Part shown: in pieces, positions 8,317-16,982 of the stretch
Numbering within the stretch: position 1 is the first letter of the stretch
Layout of the letters: each line of letters starts with the position of its first letter
Source of the DNA: Polaribacter batillariae
GTDB taxonomy: Bacteria > Bacteroidota > Bacteroidia > Flavobacteriales > Flavobacteriaceae
Reading direction: 5' to 3'
DNA: 64,000 nt
Assembly (NCBI RefSeq): GCF_017498485.1
Contig: NZ_CP071795.1
Location: 3,718,501-3,782,500 of the forward strand
The notes under the pieces: generated by a model
Seen by the model: only the letters and a program-made list of their open reading frames with translations
What the model was told of the DNA's origin: nothing
Database searches by the model: none
Program-made: the position numbers and the translations under genes

Positions 8317-11040
8317 ATGAGTGAAGAAATAAACGAAAACGAACACGAAGAAGAGCTAACGAATGAAAATGAAAATTTAGATTCGCCTCAAGAAGAAACC
8401 ATTACCAAGGTTACAGGCATGTACAAAGAGTGGTTTTTAGATTATGCGAGTTATGTAATTTTAGAAAGAGCAGTGCCTTCTTTAGAAGATGGCTTAAAAC
8501 CTGTACAGCGTAGAATTATGCATTCTATGAAAGATTTAGACGATGGTCGTTACAATAAAGTAGCGAATATTGTGGGGCATACCATGCAATATCATCCTCA
8601 TGGAGACGCTTCGATTGCAGATGCTATGGTGCAAATTGGCCAAAAAGAATTGCTAATTGATATGCAAGGAAACTGGGGAAATATTCTCACAGGAGATAGG
8701 GCTGCCGCTTCAAGATATATAGAGGCTCGTTTGTCTAAATTTGCATTAGATGTTGTTTTTAATCCGAAAACTACCAATTGGAAAATGTCTTACGACGGAA
8801 GGCGAAAAGAACCCATTGATTTGCCCGTAAAATTTCCATTATTGCTAGCACAAGGAGCAGAAGGAATTGCAGTTGGGTTATCGACCAAAATATTACCCCA
8901 TAATTTTATTGAGTTGATAGATGCATCCATTAAATATTTAAAAGGAAGAAGTTTTAAAATTTTTCCTGACTTTTTAACAGGTGGAATTGCCGATTTTACC
9001 AATTATAAAGATGGAAAACGCGGAGGAAAAGTAAGAATACGCGCAAAAATTTCTCAACTAGATAAAAAAACGTTGGTAATTAATGAAATTCCTTTCGGAA
9101 CCACAACTTCGTCGCTAATTGATAGCATTATTAAAGCCAATGAAAAAGGAAAAATAAAAATTAAAAAAATTGAAGACAATACTGCAGCAGAAGTAGAAAT
9201 TTTAGTGCACTTACCACCCAATGTTTCGCCAGATAAAAGCATAGATGCCTTGTATGCATTTACCAATTGCGAAACATCTGTATCTCCTTTATGTTGTACG
9301 ATCGAGAATAATAAACCCGTTTTTTTAGGAGTTTCTGAATTGTTGAAACACTCTACAGATTTAACAGTTAAATTGCTAAAAAAAGAGTTAGAAATTCAGT
9401 TAAATGAATTGGAAGAGCAGTGGCATTTTTCGTCTTTAGAAAGAATTTTTATTGAAAAAAGAATTTATAGAGATATCGAAGAAGAAGAAACTTGGGAAGG
9501 CGTAATTGAGGCGATTGATAAAGGATTAAAACCACATATTAAACATTTAAAACGCGCCATTACTGTTGAAGATATTACACGTTTAACAGAAATAAGAATT
9601 AAAAAAATATCGAAATTCGATATTGATAAAGCCAAGCAATTTATTGAAGCTTTAGAAGATAAAATCGCTACTGTAAAAGGGCATTTAGACAATTTAATAG
9701 CCTTTGCAATCGACTATTTTAAACGTTTAAAAGAAACATATGGAAAAGGTAAAGAGCGTAAAACAGAAATTCGAATTTTTGATGACATTGTAGCCTCTAA
9801 AGTGGCCATGAACAATGCAAAATTGTATGTAAATAGGGCAGAAGGCTTTATTGGAACTTCTCTAAAAAGAGACGAGTTTGTTTGCGATTGTTCGGATATT
9901 GATGATATTATTGTCTTTAGAAAAGATGGTAAAATGATGGTTACCAAAATAGACTCTAAAACTTTTGTTGGCAAAGACATTATTCACGTAGCTGTTTTTA
10001 AGAAAAAAGACAAAAGAACAGTTTACAATTATATGTATAGAGATGGCACAAAAGGGCCTTCTTACATGAAACGTTTTAATGTAACTTCTGTAACGCGTGA
10101 TAAAGAGTACGATTTAACAAACGGAAATAAAGGCTCTAAAGTTTTGTACTTTTCTGCAAACCCCAATGGAGAAGCAGAAGTTGTAACCATTAATTTACGT
10201 TCTATTGGAAGCGTTAAAAAACTAAAATGGGATATCGATTTTGCAGATTTAGCCGTAAAAGGAAGGGGAGTTCGTGGCAATCGAATTACAAAATATACCA
10301 TTAAATCTGTCGATTTTAAATCGGAAGGAGTCTCTACTTTAAAACCGCGTAAAATTTGGTTCGATGATGCTGTACAACGTTTAAATGTAGATGGTAGAGG
10401 CGAATTATTAGGTGAATTTAAAGCAGAAGACAAACTTTTAATCGTCACACAAAGCGGAAAAGCAAAAGCAGTAAAGCCAGATTTGGCAATGCATTTTGAA
10501 GATGATATGATTGTCTTAGAAAAATGGAAACCTAACAAACCCATCTCAGCCATTTATTACGATGGCGAAAAGGAACGCTATTACGTAAAACGTTTTTTAA
10601 TTGAAATTCCAGAAAAAGAAGAAGAGTTTATTTCAGATCACCCTAAAAGCCAATTAGAAATTGTAGCTACAGACTATAGGCCAGTTGCAGAAGTACAATT
10701 TTCTAAAAGAAGTTTGGATAATGAAGAAGTAAATTTTGAAGAATTTATTGCCATTAAAGGAATAAAAGCGTTAGGAAATCAATTAACTACAGAAAAAATT
10801 AAACAAGTTAATTTATTAGAATCTTTGCCTTTTGAAGAAGAAAACAAAGAAGCAACTTCCGAAGAAATAGAAGTGGTTGATAAAGAGATAATCGAAGATA
10901 AATTACCCATTGATGTTCCTGTTGTAGAAAAACCTGTTTTAGAGGATGCAGATAAAGAAGAGAAAAAACAAGCGTTGTTAAAGAAAGCCATTCAAAAGAA
11001 AAAAGATAATTCTGATGATTCGCAACAAAAGTTATTTTAG
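8317..11040 (+). CDS. parC: DNA topoisomerase IV subunit A
   Basis: ParC is the DNA-breaking subunit that partners ParE. The 907-residue protein has the winged-helix domain (LEDGLKPVQRRIMHSM), the GHTMQYHPHGD segment and the catalytic tyrosine in AAASRYIEARL (Y134). A coiled-coil tower region and a C-terminal beta-propeller of GyrA-box-like blades follow (about 500-760). The last 110 residues are acidic and Lys/Glu-rich and look disordered, a common extension in Bacteroidota. The N-terminus is also acidic (about 30 residues). The palindromic repeat region at 11073-11145 follows the stop. Confidence 0.95.
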   Translation: MSEEINENEHEEELTNENENLDSPQEETITKVTGMYKEWFLDYASYVILERAVPSLEDGLKPVQRRIMHSMKDLDDGRYNKVANIVGHTMQYHPHGDASIADAMVQIGQKELLIDMQGNWGNILTGDRAAASRYIEARLSKFALDVVFNPKTTNWKMSYDGRRKEPIDLPVKFPLLLAQGAEGIAVGLSTKILPHNFIELIDASIKYLKGRSFKIFPDFLTGGIADFTNYKDGKRGGKVRIRAKISQLDKKTLVINEIPFGTTTSSLIDSIIKANEKGKIKIKKIEDNTAAEVEILVHLPPNVSPDKSIDALYAFTNCETSVSPLCCTIENNKPVFLGVSELLKHSTDLTVKLLKKELEIQLNELEEQWHFSSLERIFIEKRIYRDIEEEETWEGVIEAIDKGLKPHIKHLKRAITVEDITRLTEIRIKKISKFDIDKAKQFIEALEDKIATVKGHLDNLIAFAIDYFKRLKETYGKGKERKTEIRIFDDIVASKVAMNNAKLYVNRAEGFIGTSLKRDEFVCDCSDIDDIIVFRKDGKMMVTKIDSKTFVGKDIIHVAVFKKKDKRTVYNYMYRDGTKGPSYMKRFNVTSVTRDKEYDLTNGNKGSKVLYFSANPNGEAEVVTINLRSIGSVKKLKWDIDFADLAVKGRGVRGNRITKYTIKSVDFKSEGVSTLKPRKIWFDDAVQRLNVDGRGELLGEFKAEDKLLIVTQSGKAKAVKPDLAMHFEDDMIVLEKWKPNKPISAIYYDGEKERYYVKRFLIEIPEKEEEFISDHPKSQLEIVATDYRPVAEVQFSKRSLDNEEVNFEEFIAIKGIKALGNQLTTEKIKQVNLLESLPFEEENKEATSEEIEVVDKEIIEDKLPIDVPVVEKPVLEDADKEEKKQALLKKAIQKKKDNSDDSQQKLF

Positions 11041-11072
11041 AAGTTAATTTTCTGTTTTTGTAGTTTCAAAAG

Positions 11073-11145
11073 TTTTCTGCAAGATTTTAAAATTTTCTTG
11101 CAAAGTTTTAAAGGTTTCCTGCAAGGTTTTAAAAAACCTTGTAGG
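11073..11145. repeat. Degenerate tandem repeats ending in a palindrome
   Basis: Three successive units of about 22 bp share the form TTTYYTGCAAGRTTTTAAAA. The last runs into a 28-bp palindrome at 11118-11145 (CCTGCAAGGTTTT, then AAAACCTTGTAGG). The palindrome could act as the parC terminator, and its half-site appears to have been duplicated in tandem upstream. Confidence 0.6.
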
Positions 11146-11208
11146 TATTTTATAGTAAAGTTTTAATGTCTAGTTTTTGGCGTTATAACATGGTGGGCTT
11201 AGAATAAC

Positions 11209-11706
11209 TTATTCTATCTCTTCTATTTTACTCGTTTTTTTATTGCCTTTTATAATTACTGTAAATAGTGTTGCATTGTTATTATCATCTAAATCTTCAT
11301 ACTTTTTTTCACCTAAAATTTTATTTACAAAAGCAGGAGTTGTGTTGCTATGGCCAACGACTAAAACTGTTTTTCCTTTGGTTTCTTTTTTAAACGCTGT
11401 ATTAAACATGTCTCTTGGGTCGTAGTTTTTAATTTCTAAATTTTTGCTTTCTGCTGTTGGGGTAGCTGTTTGCATGGTTCTATTGTAATTTGTAGAATAT
11501 ACAGCATCTAAATGAATATCTTTAAAATAAGCAGCCCATTTTTTAGCTCTTTGTTGCCCATTTTTATTTAAATTCGGATTTCTGTTTGTTGTATCGGATC
11601 TATCTTTTTCTGAGTGACGAATTAAATAATACGTGGTAGTTTCTTGTGAAGTGCAAGAAGCCAATAGGTAAAAAACGAATGCAAAAAGAAATACAAATTT
11701 TTTCAT
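11209..11706 (-). CDS. Lipoprotein histidine phosphatase
   Basis: This is a 165-residue member of the histidine phosphatase (phosphoglycerate mutase-like) superfamily. The phosphorylated histidine lies in YLIRHSEKD (R30-H31), a second arginine in NRTMQTA, and the C-terminal histidine in LVVGHSNTTP (H119), so the core catalytic set is present. The more usual RHG is RHS here. The signal peptide ends in the lipobox LLASC, so the protein is probably a periplasmic or outer-membrane lipoprotein. The substrate is unknown. The IS30-type element lies directly upstream of its promoter region (11707-11776), which could affect expression. Confidence 0.85.
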   Translation of the reverse strand: MKKFVFLFAFVFYLLASCTSQETTTYYLIRHSEKDRSDTTNRNPNLNKNGQQRAKKWAAYFKDIHLDAVYSTNYNRTMQTATPTAESKNLEIKNYDPRDMFNTAFKKETKGKTVLVVGHSNTTPAFVNKILGEKKYEDLDDNNNATLFTVIIKGNKKTSKIEEIE

Positions 11707-11781
11707 TATAATTAATTTAGAACTACGAATATAACTAAAAAAAGAAAAGCCTTCTAAATGGCGGTTTTAGAAAGCGTAGAT

Positions 11782-12306
11782 TCAAGTACCAAGTGCAAGT
11801 TTTTGATTTTGGTTAATAAATTGATAAAAAACCTCTTTAGGGGTTCTGTATCCTAACTTTTTTCTTGGTCTATTATTGAGTTTGTTTACCGTTTCAAAAA
11901 TATCCTTTTGTTTGACATTATCCAAGTGTTCATTTTTTGGGAAATATTGTCTGATAAGTTTGTTCGTATACTCGTTAAGTCCACGTTCCCAAGAGCTATA
12001 AGGGTGAGCAAAATAGACATCACAATTTAATTTTTCTGCTATTTTTTTATGTCCTGCAAACTCTTTTCCATTATCATTGGTAATTGTTCGAACCCATTTT
12101 TTATGTGGTGCTAAAGTGTTTATAGTCATTTTTGTAATCATATCTGCTTTTTTTCCTGTCACATTTTCAATCCATAAAAAACTAGAATAGCGATCTACAA
12201 TGGTTAATAAAGCTCCTTTATGGTCTTTTCCTATAATTAAATCAGATTCTAAATCACCTACTCTTTCTTTGAGTTCTACAATTTTTGGACGTTTTTCTAT
12301 AGACAC
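11782..12306 (-). pseudogene. IS30 transposase, C-terminal (DDE) part, out of frame
   Basis: This 174-codon open frame carries the RNase H-like catalytic core of IS30 transposases: the first aspartate in VGDLESDLIIGKDHKGALL, the second in TITNDNGKEFAGH, and the glutamate in the YSSWERGLNEYTN segment. The only start is an internal GTG with no independent role expected. Upstream in the same frame one can read RYGSKSNRGQIPDKV, the usual linker in full-length IS30 transposases, so this is the second half of one gene. The frame break lies near the two seven-A runs at 12348-12364. All catalytic residues seem kept, so the lesion may be recent or translationally bypassed. Confidence 0.85.
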
Positions 12307-12764
12307 TTTATCGGGTATTTGTCCTCTATTGGATTTACTTCCATACCTTTTTTTATATTTTTTTGACCTGTTCGTAGTTCTTTATAAAGCAATCCTCCTT
12401 GTCTTTTATCTTGCCAAACATATTGGTAAATTCGCTCGTGAGAGACCATCTGTATTGCTTTAAGTTTACACCAACCAACTATCTGTTCTGGAGACCATTG
12501 AAATTTAATCATTTTTTCTTTGATTATTTTTTTCATTTCCGTTGAAAAAATAGTCTTATAATGGCCTTCTTTTTTACGCTCATCAGCTAATTTTTGTGCG
12601 TGTTTAGCACTATAAGTCCTAGGTTTTGAGTTCCTTTTCAATTCTCTATAAAAAGTACTTTCATTAATACAAAGTGATTTAATAATCTCTTTTTTACTAA
12701 TTTTTGCCTTAAGCATTAATTCTATTGAGTACCTTTGTTCGAAAGTTAATTGTTTGTAGTTCAT
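12297..12764 (-). pseudogene. IS30 transposase, N-terminal part
   Basis: This 155-codon open frame begins MNYKQLTFEQRYSIELMLKA, the helix-turn-helix DNA-binding start of IS30-type transposases. It continues to YQYVWQDKRQGGLLYKELRT, which precedes the catalytic domain in the family. After GQ the frame departs from the family and ends in an unrelated tail (GMEVNPIEDKYPIKCL). Adding one A to the run at 12358-12364 would restore QKKYKKRYGSKSNRG, the expected linker. A slippery A-AAA-AAT context exists there, so -1 frameshifting is an alternative to decay. Confidence 0.85.
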
Positions 12765-12791
12765 ATCACAAATCTTTGACTTTTTTTGGAC

Positions 12792-12822
12792 TTTTCCTAA
12801 CGGGGTAAAACCCGTAGGAAAA
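12792..12822. terminator. Hairpin inside IS end, upstream of transposase
   Basis: TTTTCCTAACGGG pairs with CCCGTAGGAAAA, leaving one bulged A, and the stem is flanked by T and A runs on both strands. It lies between the right inverted repeat and the transposase start and could block transcription entering from outside, a common feature of insertion sequences. Confidence 0.5.
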
Positions 12823-12874
12823 TCCTATCAAAAACTTGCACTAGCATTTGAATCTAGGAAGCTTTATTTATTAC

Positions 12875-13330
12875 TTAAAGTTGTTTTAAATTTTGCTGTT
12901 TTTTGTAATAGTTGTTTTTTAAAGAATCCATTCTTTTTAGCATTTTTTGAATTCTTTTTTGATGATTTTTAAAATTACTTTCAAAAAAATCATCTGTATA
13001 AAAATTAGGTTCTTTAAATGGAGATTTTCCAAAAAAATTATTCATAAAAACAGAATCTAAAGAGCCAAGTTGAGTGCTAAAATTAGATTTAAATTTTTTA
13101 TAAAAATCTTTTTCCAATAAAGAATCTCCTTTAATATTCGAATAAAAATAAGTGTAGGTAGAGTCTATACTTATTAAATTTCCATTTTCGTCATATTCTT
13201 TATGAACTTGAATATTGGTTTTCGGTTTAATGGTGTCTTTTTTTATTTCACCATTCTTTTTCTCTGTTTTGTTTTGACCTTGACAACTAAAAAATGTTAA
13301 AGTCAAAATAAATAAAATTATTTTTTTCAT
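12875..13330 (-). CDS. Small secreted lipoprotein, function unknown
   Basis: This is a 151-residue protein with a signal peptide MKKIILFILTLTFFSC ending in a lipobox cysteine. The start was chosen at the ATG at 13328-13330, because the longer frame begins eight codons upstream within the hsp20 terminator. The mature part is Lys/Asn/Phe-rich with a repeated D-x-F-x-K/S pattern and a C-terminal helical stretch (HQKRIQKMLKRMDSLKNNYY). I do not recognise a family. It lies on the same strand just downstream of hsp20 but behind a terminator, and just upstream of the IS30 end. Confidence 0.7.
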   Translation of the reverse strand: MKKIILFILTLTFFSCQGQNKTEKKNGEIKKDTIKPKTNIQVHKEYDENGNLISIDSTYTYFYSNIKGDSLLEKDFYKKFKSNFSTQLGSLDSVFMNNFFGKSPFKEPNFYTDDFFESNFKNHQKRIQKMLKRMDSLKNNYYKKQQNLKQL

Positions 13331-13350
13331 GACTTTAAAGTTTAAAATAA

Positions 13351-13377
13351 ACAAAGGCTGTTGTAAGCAGCCTTTGT
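13351..13377 (-). terminator. Terminator downstream of hsp20
   Basis: ACAAAGGCTG and CAGCCTTTGT form a perfect 10-bp stem with a 7-base loop, 17 bp after the hsp20 stop codon on the minus strand, followed by a T-rich stretch. Confidence 0.75.
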
Positions 13378-13393
13378 TGTAAGTTAATAAAAA

Positions 13394-13822
13394 TTAGTGA
13401 ACTTCAATTAGTTTCGCAGGCTTTGGTTTTGCTTCCTCTAATTTAGGAATTGTAATTTTTAATTCACCATTTTTATAGTTTGCCTTTATTTTGTCGCTAT
13501 CTACAACTCCTTTTGGAAGTGTAAAGCTTCTTCTAAAAGACATGTAACTATATTCTTTTCTTGTGTAATTATCATCAGTTTTTTCGTTTTCTGTCTTTTT
13601 TTCTGATGAAATTGTTAACACATCGTTGTCCAAATCTATCTTAAAGTCTTTTTTGTCCATTCCTGGCACAGCCACTTCTACTATAAAATCATTTTCATTT
13701 TCTTTAATGTTTACAGCCGGTAATGTAGTATTTGTGTCAGAAAAATTAGTTGTTGACCAATCTCTAAAAAAGTCGCTAAAGACATTTGGTAAAACTGGAA
13801 AATCTGTTTTCTTTAATAACAT
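13394..13822 (-). CDS. hsp20: Hsp20/alpha-crystallin small heat-shock protein
   Basis: This 142-residue cytoplasmic holdase contains the alpha-crystallin domain at about residues 35-130: the NIKENENDFIVEVAVPGMDKK start, the SYMSFRRSFTLPKGV segment, and the A-x-x-x-N-G-E-L-x-I-x-I-P-K motif (ANYKNGELKITIPK). A short Phe/Asp-rich N-terminal arm precedes it, as usual for bacterial Hsp20. It lies downstream of clpB on the same strand but separated by a terminator and a 14-bp inverted repeat, so it probably has its own heat-responsive promoter. Proximity to clpB fits a joint role in protein disaggregation. Confidence 0.93.
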   Translation of the reverse strand: MLLKKTDFPVLPNVFSDFFRDWSTTNFSDTNTTLPAVNIKENENDFIVEVAVPGMDKKDFKIDLDNDVLTISSEKKTENEKTDDNYTRKEYSYMSFRRSFTLPKGVVDSDKIKANYKNGELKITIPKLEEAKPKPAKLIEVH

Positions 13823-13895
13823 AATTTACATTTTTTTAAGTTAAACATTCATTTTTTTAATACATAAAAAGCAAATAAAATGCCAAACCAAAAAG

Positions 13896-13932
13896 TATGA
13901 CATTTTTTCGTTTTATTTGAAAAATTGTCATA
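13896..13932. promoter_or_regulatory. Inverted repeat upstream of hsp20
   Basis: TATGACATTTTTTC (13896-13909) and GAAAAATTGTCATA (13919-13932) form a 14-bp inverted repeat with one mismatch and a 9-base spacer, about 74 bp upstream of the hsp20 start. It lacks a T-run typical of terminators and could be a heat-shock regulator site. This is inference. Confidence 0.45.
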
Positions 13933-13964
13933 TATCTCTCGTTATTAATTGTTTAAGTAAAAAC

Positions 13965-13999
13965 AAAAAAGCGATTTAACTTTCGCTAAACCGCTTTTT
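13965..13999 (-). terminator. Terminator downstream of clpB
   Basis: AAAAAAGCGATTTA and TAAACCGCTTTTT pair with one mismatch around the loop ACTTTCGC. The stem sits about 36 bp after the clpB stop and ends in a run of Ts on the minus strand. Confidence 0.75.
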
Positions 14000-14034
14000 C
14001 GAATCAACCAAAAACTATTTTTATAATTATTTTG

Positions 14035-16644
14035 TTACAACTCTTCTACCAAATCTGTTTGATTTCTAAAAACCAATTTATCGTCGAAAGAATCTAGTAG
14101 AATAATGCTGTCTGTTGTTATTTTACCTGAGAGAATTTCTTTTGAAAGTTCGTTTAAAACTTCTTTTTGAATGACTCTTTTTACGGGTCTTGCACCAAAC
14201 TCTGGCTGATAGCCTTTCTTTGCCAAATATTTAATAGCTTCGTCTGTTGCGTCTAAGGTAATTTCTTGTTTACCAATAACTTTCTTTAAATGTTCGATTT
14301 GTAATTTTACAATTTCGAAAATATTTTTTTCTGTTAAAGGTGTAAACATAATAACATCGTCTATTCTATTTAAAAACTCTGGTCTCACAGATTGTTTTAA
14401 TAAGCCTAAAACTTCAATTTTTGCGACTTCTGTAATTGCTTCAATATTTGCTTTTGGGTCTGCAAATTTTTCTTGAATTATATGACTTCCCATGTTAGAG
14501 GTCATAATAATTATGGTATTTTTAAAATCTGCAACACGCCCTTTATTATCTGTTAATCTACCTTCATCTAAAACTTGTAAAAGAATATTAAAAGTATCTG
14601 GGTGTGCTTTTTCAATTTCATCTAAAAGTACTACAGAATAAGGTCTTCTACGAACGGCTTCTGTTAATTGTCCACCTTCGTCATACCCCACGTAACCTGG
14701 AGGTGCACCTACTAATCTACTTACAGAATGGCGTTCTTGGTACTCACTCATATCTATTCTGGTCATGGCGTTTTCGTCGTCAAAAAGATATTCTGCTAAG
14801 GCTTTTGCCAACTCTGTTTTTCCAACTCCAGTGGTTCCTAAAAACAAGAAGCTACCAATAGGTTTGTTAGGGTTTTGTAAACCAGCTCTAGAACGTCTTA
14901 CAGCATCTGAAACGGCTACAATTGCTTCTTCTTGCCCCACAACACGTTTGTGTAATTGGGCTTCTAATTTTAGTAGTTTTTCGCGTTCAGACTGTATCAT
15001 TTTAGTTACAGGAATTCCTGTCCATTTAGCAACCACTTCTGCAATATCATCTAAAGTTACTTCTTCTTTTATTAAAGATTTTTCGTTTTGGTTTTCTCTT
15101 AAAGTTTTCTGAAGTTCTTCTAGTTTTTCTTGTGCTTGTTTAATTTTTCCATATCTAATTTCTGCAACTTTTCCATAGTCTCCTTCACGTTCTGCTTTTT
15201 CTGCTTCAATTTTAAAGTTTTCGATGTCTAATTTTGTATTCTGAATATTATCGACCACCTCTTTTTCAGATTTCCATTTTGCATTGATTTCGTTTCGTTC
15301 TTCTTTTAAATTGGCTAAATCGGAACGTAATGATTTTAGTTTTGTTTCGTCTTTCTCGCGTTTAATGGCTTCAATTTCTATTTCTAGTTGCATTATTTTA
15401 CGGTCTAACACATCTAATTCTTCTGGTTTAGAGTTAATTTCCATACGTAATTTAGAAGCAGCTTCATCCATTAAATCAATCGCTTTATCTGGTAAAAAAC
15501 GGTTGGTTATATAACGTTGCGATAATTCTACAGCACCAATAATGGCTTCGTCTTTTATACGAACTTTGTGGTGTGTTTCGTATTTTTCTTTAATTCCTCT
15601 TAAAATAGAAATGGCACTTTCTGTATCGGGTTCATCTACTTGTACTTTTTGGAAACGTCTTTCTAAAGCTTTGTCTTTCTCGAAATATTTTTGATATTCG
15701 TCTAAGGTAGTTGCACCAATGGCACGTAGTTCTCCACGAGCCAAAGCAGGTTTTAAGATATTTGCTGCATCCATGGCTCCTTGTCCGCCTCCAGCACCAA
15801 CCAATGTGTGAATTTCGTCGATAAAAAGTACAATATCTCCATTAGAAGTAGTTACCTCTTTAATAACGGCTTTTATACGTTCTTCGAATTCTCCTTTATA
15901 TTTTGCACCTGCAATTAATGCTCCCATATCTAAAGAGAAAATTAATTTATCTTTTAGGTTTTCTGGTACGTCTCCATCTACAATTCTATGTGCCAAACCT
16001 TCTGCAATAGCGGTTTTACCAGTTCCTGGTTCGCCTACTAAAATGGGGTTATTTTTTGTTCTTCTAGATAAAATTTGCAGTAATCTTCGAATTTCTTCGT
16101 CTCTACCAATTACTGGGTCTAATTTTCCATCTTGCGCTAATTGATTTAAGTTTTTTGCGTACTTATTTAAAGAATTATAAGTTTCTTCTTGAGATTGAGA
16201 GGTTACTCTTTCGCCTTTTCTTAATTCTTCGATGGCTAATTTTAAGTGTTTTTCTGTAACACCTTGGTCTTTTAAAACCTGTGCAATGTTGCTTTTCGAT
16301 TTAAAAATGGCTAAAATTAAATGTTCGATAGAAACATAATCGTCTTTCATGTTTTTGGCAATTACAGATGCTTCTGTTAATGTTTTACCTGCTTCTCTCG
16401 AAATCATTAATTCTGCTCCAGTAACTTTAGGTAAACTTTCTAATTGTTTGTCTAAAATCTGGTTCACAATATTTATGTTGATATTTAATTTTTTCAATAA
16501 AAAGGGCAATACATTTTCATCTACTTGTGTTAATGCTTTAAAAATATGCTCATTTTCTATTTGATTGTGACTAAAACCTTGCGCAATTTGTTGCGCCATC
16601 TGTATGGTCTCTTGCGATTTTGTTGTATAATTATTAAAATTCAT
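14035..16644 (-). CDS. clpB: ATP-dependent disaggregase ClpB
   Basis: ClpB is a hexameric AAA+ chaperone that rescues aggregated proteins with DnaK. The 869-residue protein has the double Clp-N repeat (1-145), a first AAA+ module with Walker [16 protein letters not shown] and Walker [15 protein letters not shown], and the long coiled-coil middle domain at about 410-525. The second AAA+ module has Walker [15 protein letters not shown] and sensor motifs, and the D2-small domain lies at the C-terminus. The length is normal. It is followed by its own terminator and then hsp20 on the same strand. Confidence 0.97.
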   Translation of the reverse strand: MNFNNYTTKSQETIQMAQQIAQGFSHNQIENEHIFKALTQVDENVLPFLLKKLNININIVNQILDKQLESLPKVTGAELMISREAGKTLTEASVIAKNMKDDYVSIEHLILAIFKSKSNIAQVLKDQGVTEKHLKLAIEELRKGERVTSQSQEETYNSLNKYAKNLNQLAQDGKLDPVIGRDEEIRRLLQILSRRTKNNPILVGEPGTGKTAIAEGLAHRIVDGDVPENLKDKLIFSLDMGALIAGAKYKGEFEERIKAVIKEVTTSNGDIVLFIDEIHTLVGAGGGQGAMDAANILKPALARGELRAIGATTLDEYQKYFEKDKALERRFQKVQVDEPDTESAISILRGIKEKYETHHKVRIKDEAIIGAVELSQRYITNRFLPDKAIDLMDEAASKLRMEINSKPEELDVLDRKIMQLEIEIEAIKREKDETKLKSLRSDLANLKEERNEINAKWKSEKEVVDNIQNTKLDIENFKIEAEKAEREGDYGKVAEIRYGKIKQAQEKLEELQKTLRENQNEKSLIKEEVTLDDIAEVVAKWTGIPVTKMIQSEREKLLKLEAQLHKRVVGQEEAIVAVSDAVRRSRAGLQNPNKPIGSFLFLGTTGVGKTELAKALAEYLFDDENAMTRIDMSEYQERHSVSRLVGAPPGYVGYDEGGQLTEAVRRRPYSVVLLDEIEKAHPDTFNILLQVLDEGRLTDNKGRVADFKNTIIIMTSNMGSHIIQEKFADPKANIEAITEVAKIEVLGLLKQSVRPEFLNRIDDVIMFTPLTEKNIFEIVKLQIEHLKKVIGKQEITLDATDEAIKYLAKKGYQPEFGARPVKRVIQKEVLNELSKEILSGKITTDSIILLDSFDDKLVFRNQTDLVEEL

Positions 16645-16876
16645 ATCTATTTTTTTTAAGCAAGGGGTTTAAACTCCTTGTCATCTGTTTAATTTAATTT
16701 TACAATCGATTAAAAGCAAATTCAGTACCAAGTAGAATTGCGGTAAAAGACACGTCAAAATGTCTGTAAAAGCGTTGTGTTTACTGACTTTTTGTCCTTT
16801 TTTTTTATGCTTTGTGTTATTTTTACTTTACAATAATTTTAAATAGTAAATAGTAAATAGAAAAAGAAGTTGATTT

Positions 16877-16969
16877 ACCCAAAAAGAATTTGCAGATAGA
16901 GGAGGAGTTGCTCTAACATTGATTCGTAAAATAGAACAAGGCAAAACAAATTTTAACCGAAACAAATGA
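16877..16969 (+). pseudogene. Remnant of a HipB-like XRE regulator
   Basis: The frame encodes TQKEFADRGGVALTLIRKIE followed by QGKTNFNRNK and a stop, which is the helix-turn-helix core of HipB-type antitoxins. It has no start codon and a stop lies two codons upstream, so only the recognition helices survive. It lies in the 338-bp gap 16645-16982 between clpB and the hybrid sensor gene, where I see no other gene. It is probably the debris of a hipBA-type system. Confidence 0.6.
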
Positions 16970-16982
16970 TGGCGATTTTACT

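Larger units (their letters stand above)
11777..12856 (-). mobile_element. IS30-family insertion sequence
   Basis: An element of about 1.08 kb is bounded by imperfect inverted repeats. The left end reads TAGATTCAAGTACCAAGTG followed by CAAGTTTTTGAT. The right end, read on the minus strand, gives TAGATTCAAATGCTAGTG followed by the same CAAGTTTTTGAT. Between them lies an IS30-type transposase split by a frameshift. The transposase stop codon is inside the left repeat. No obvious target-site duplication was found. A bulged hairpin lies between the right repeat and the transposase start. Confidence 0.85.

Noticed and set aside
10062..10553. 163-codon minus-strand ORF opposite parC
   Set aside because: It is antisense to a strongly conserved part of parC, has low-complexity Ser/Phe-rich sequence and no family resemblance, so it is a shadow frame.
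11073..11145. Possible CRISPR array after parC
   Set aside because: The repeats are degenerate, abut without spacers and number only three, so this is a tandem or palindromic repeat.
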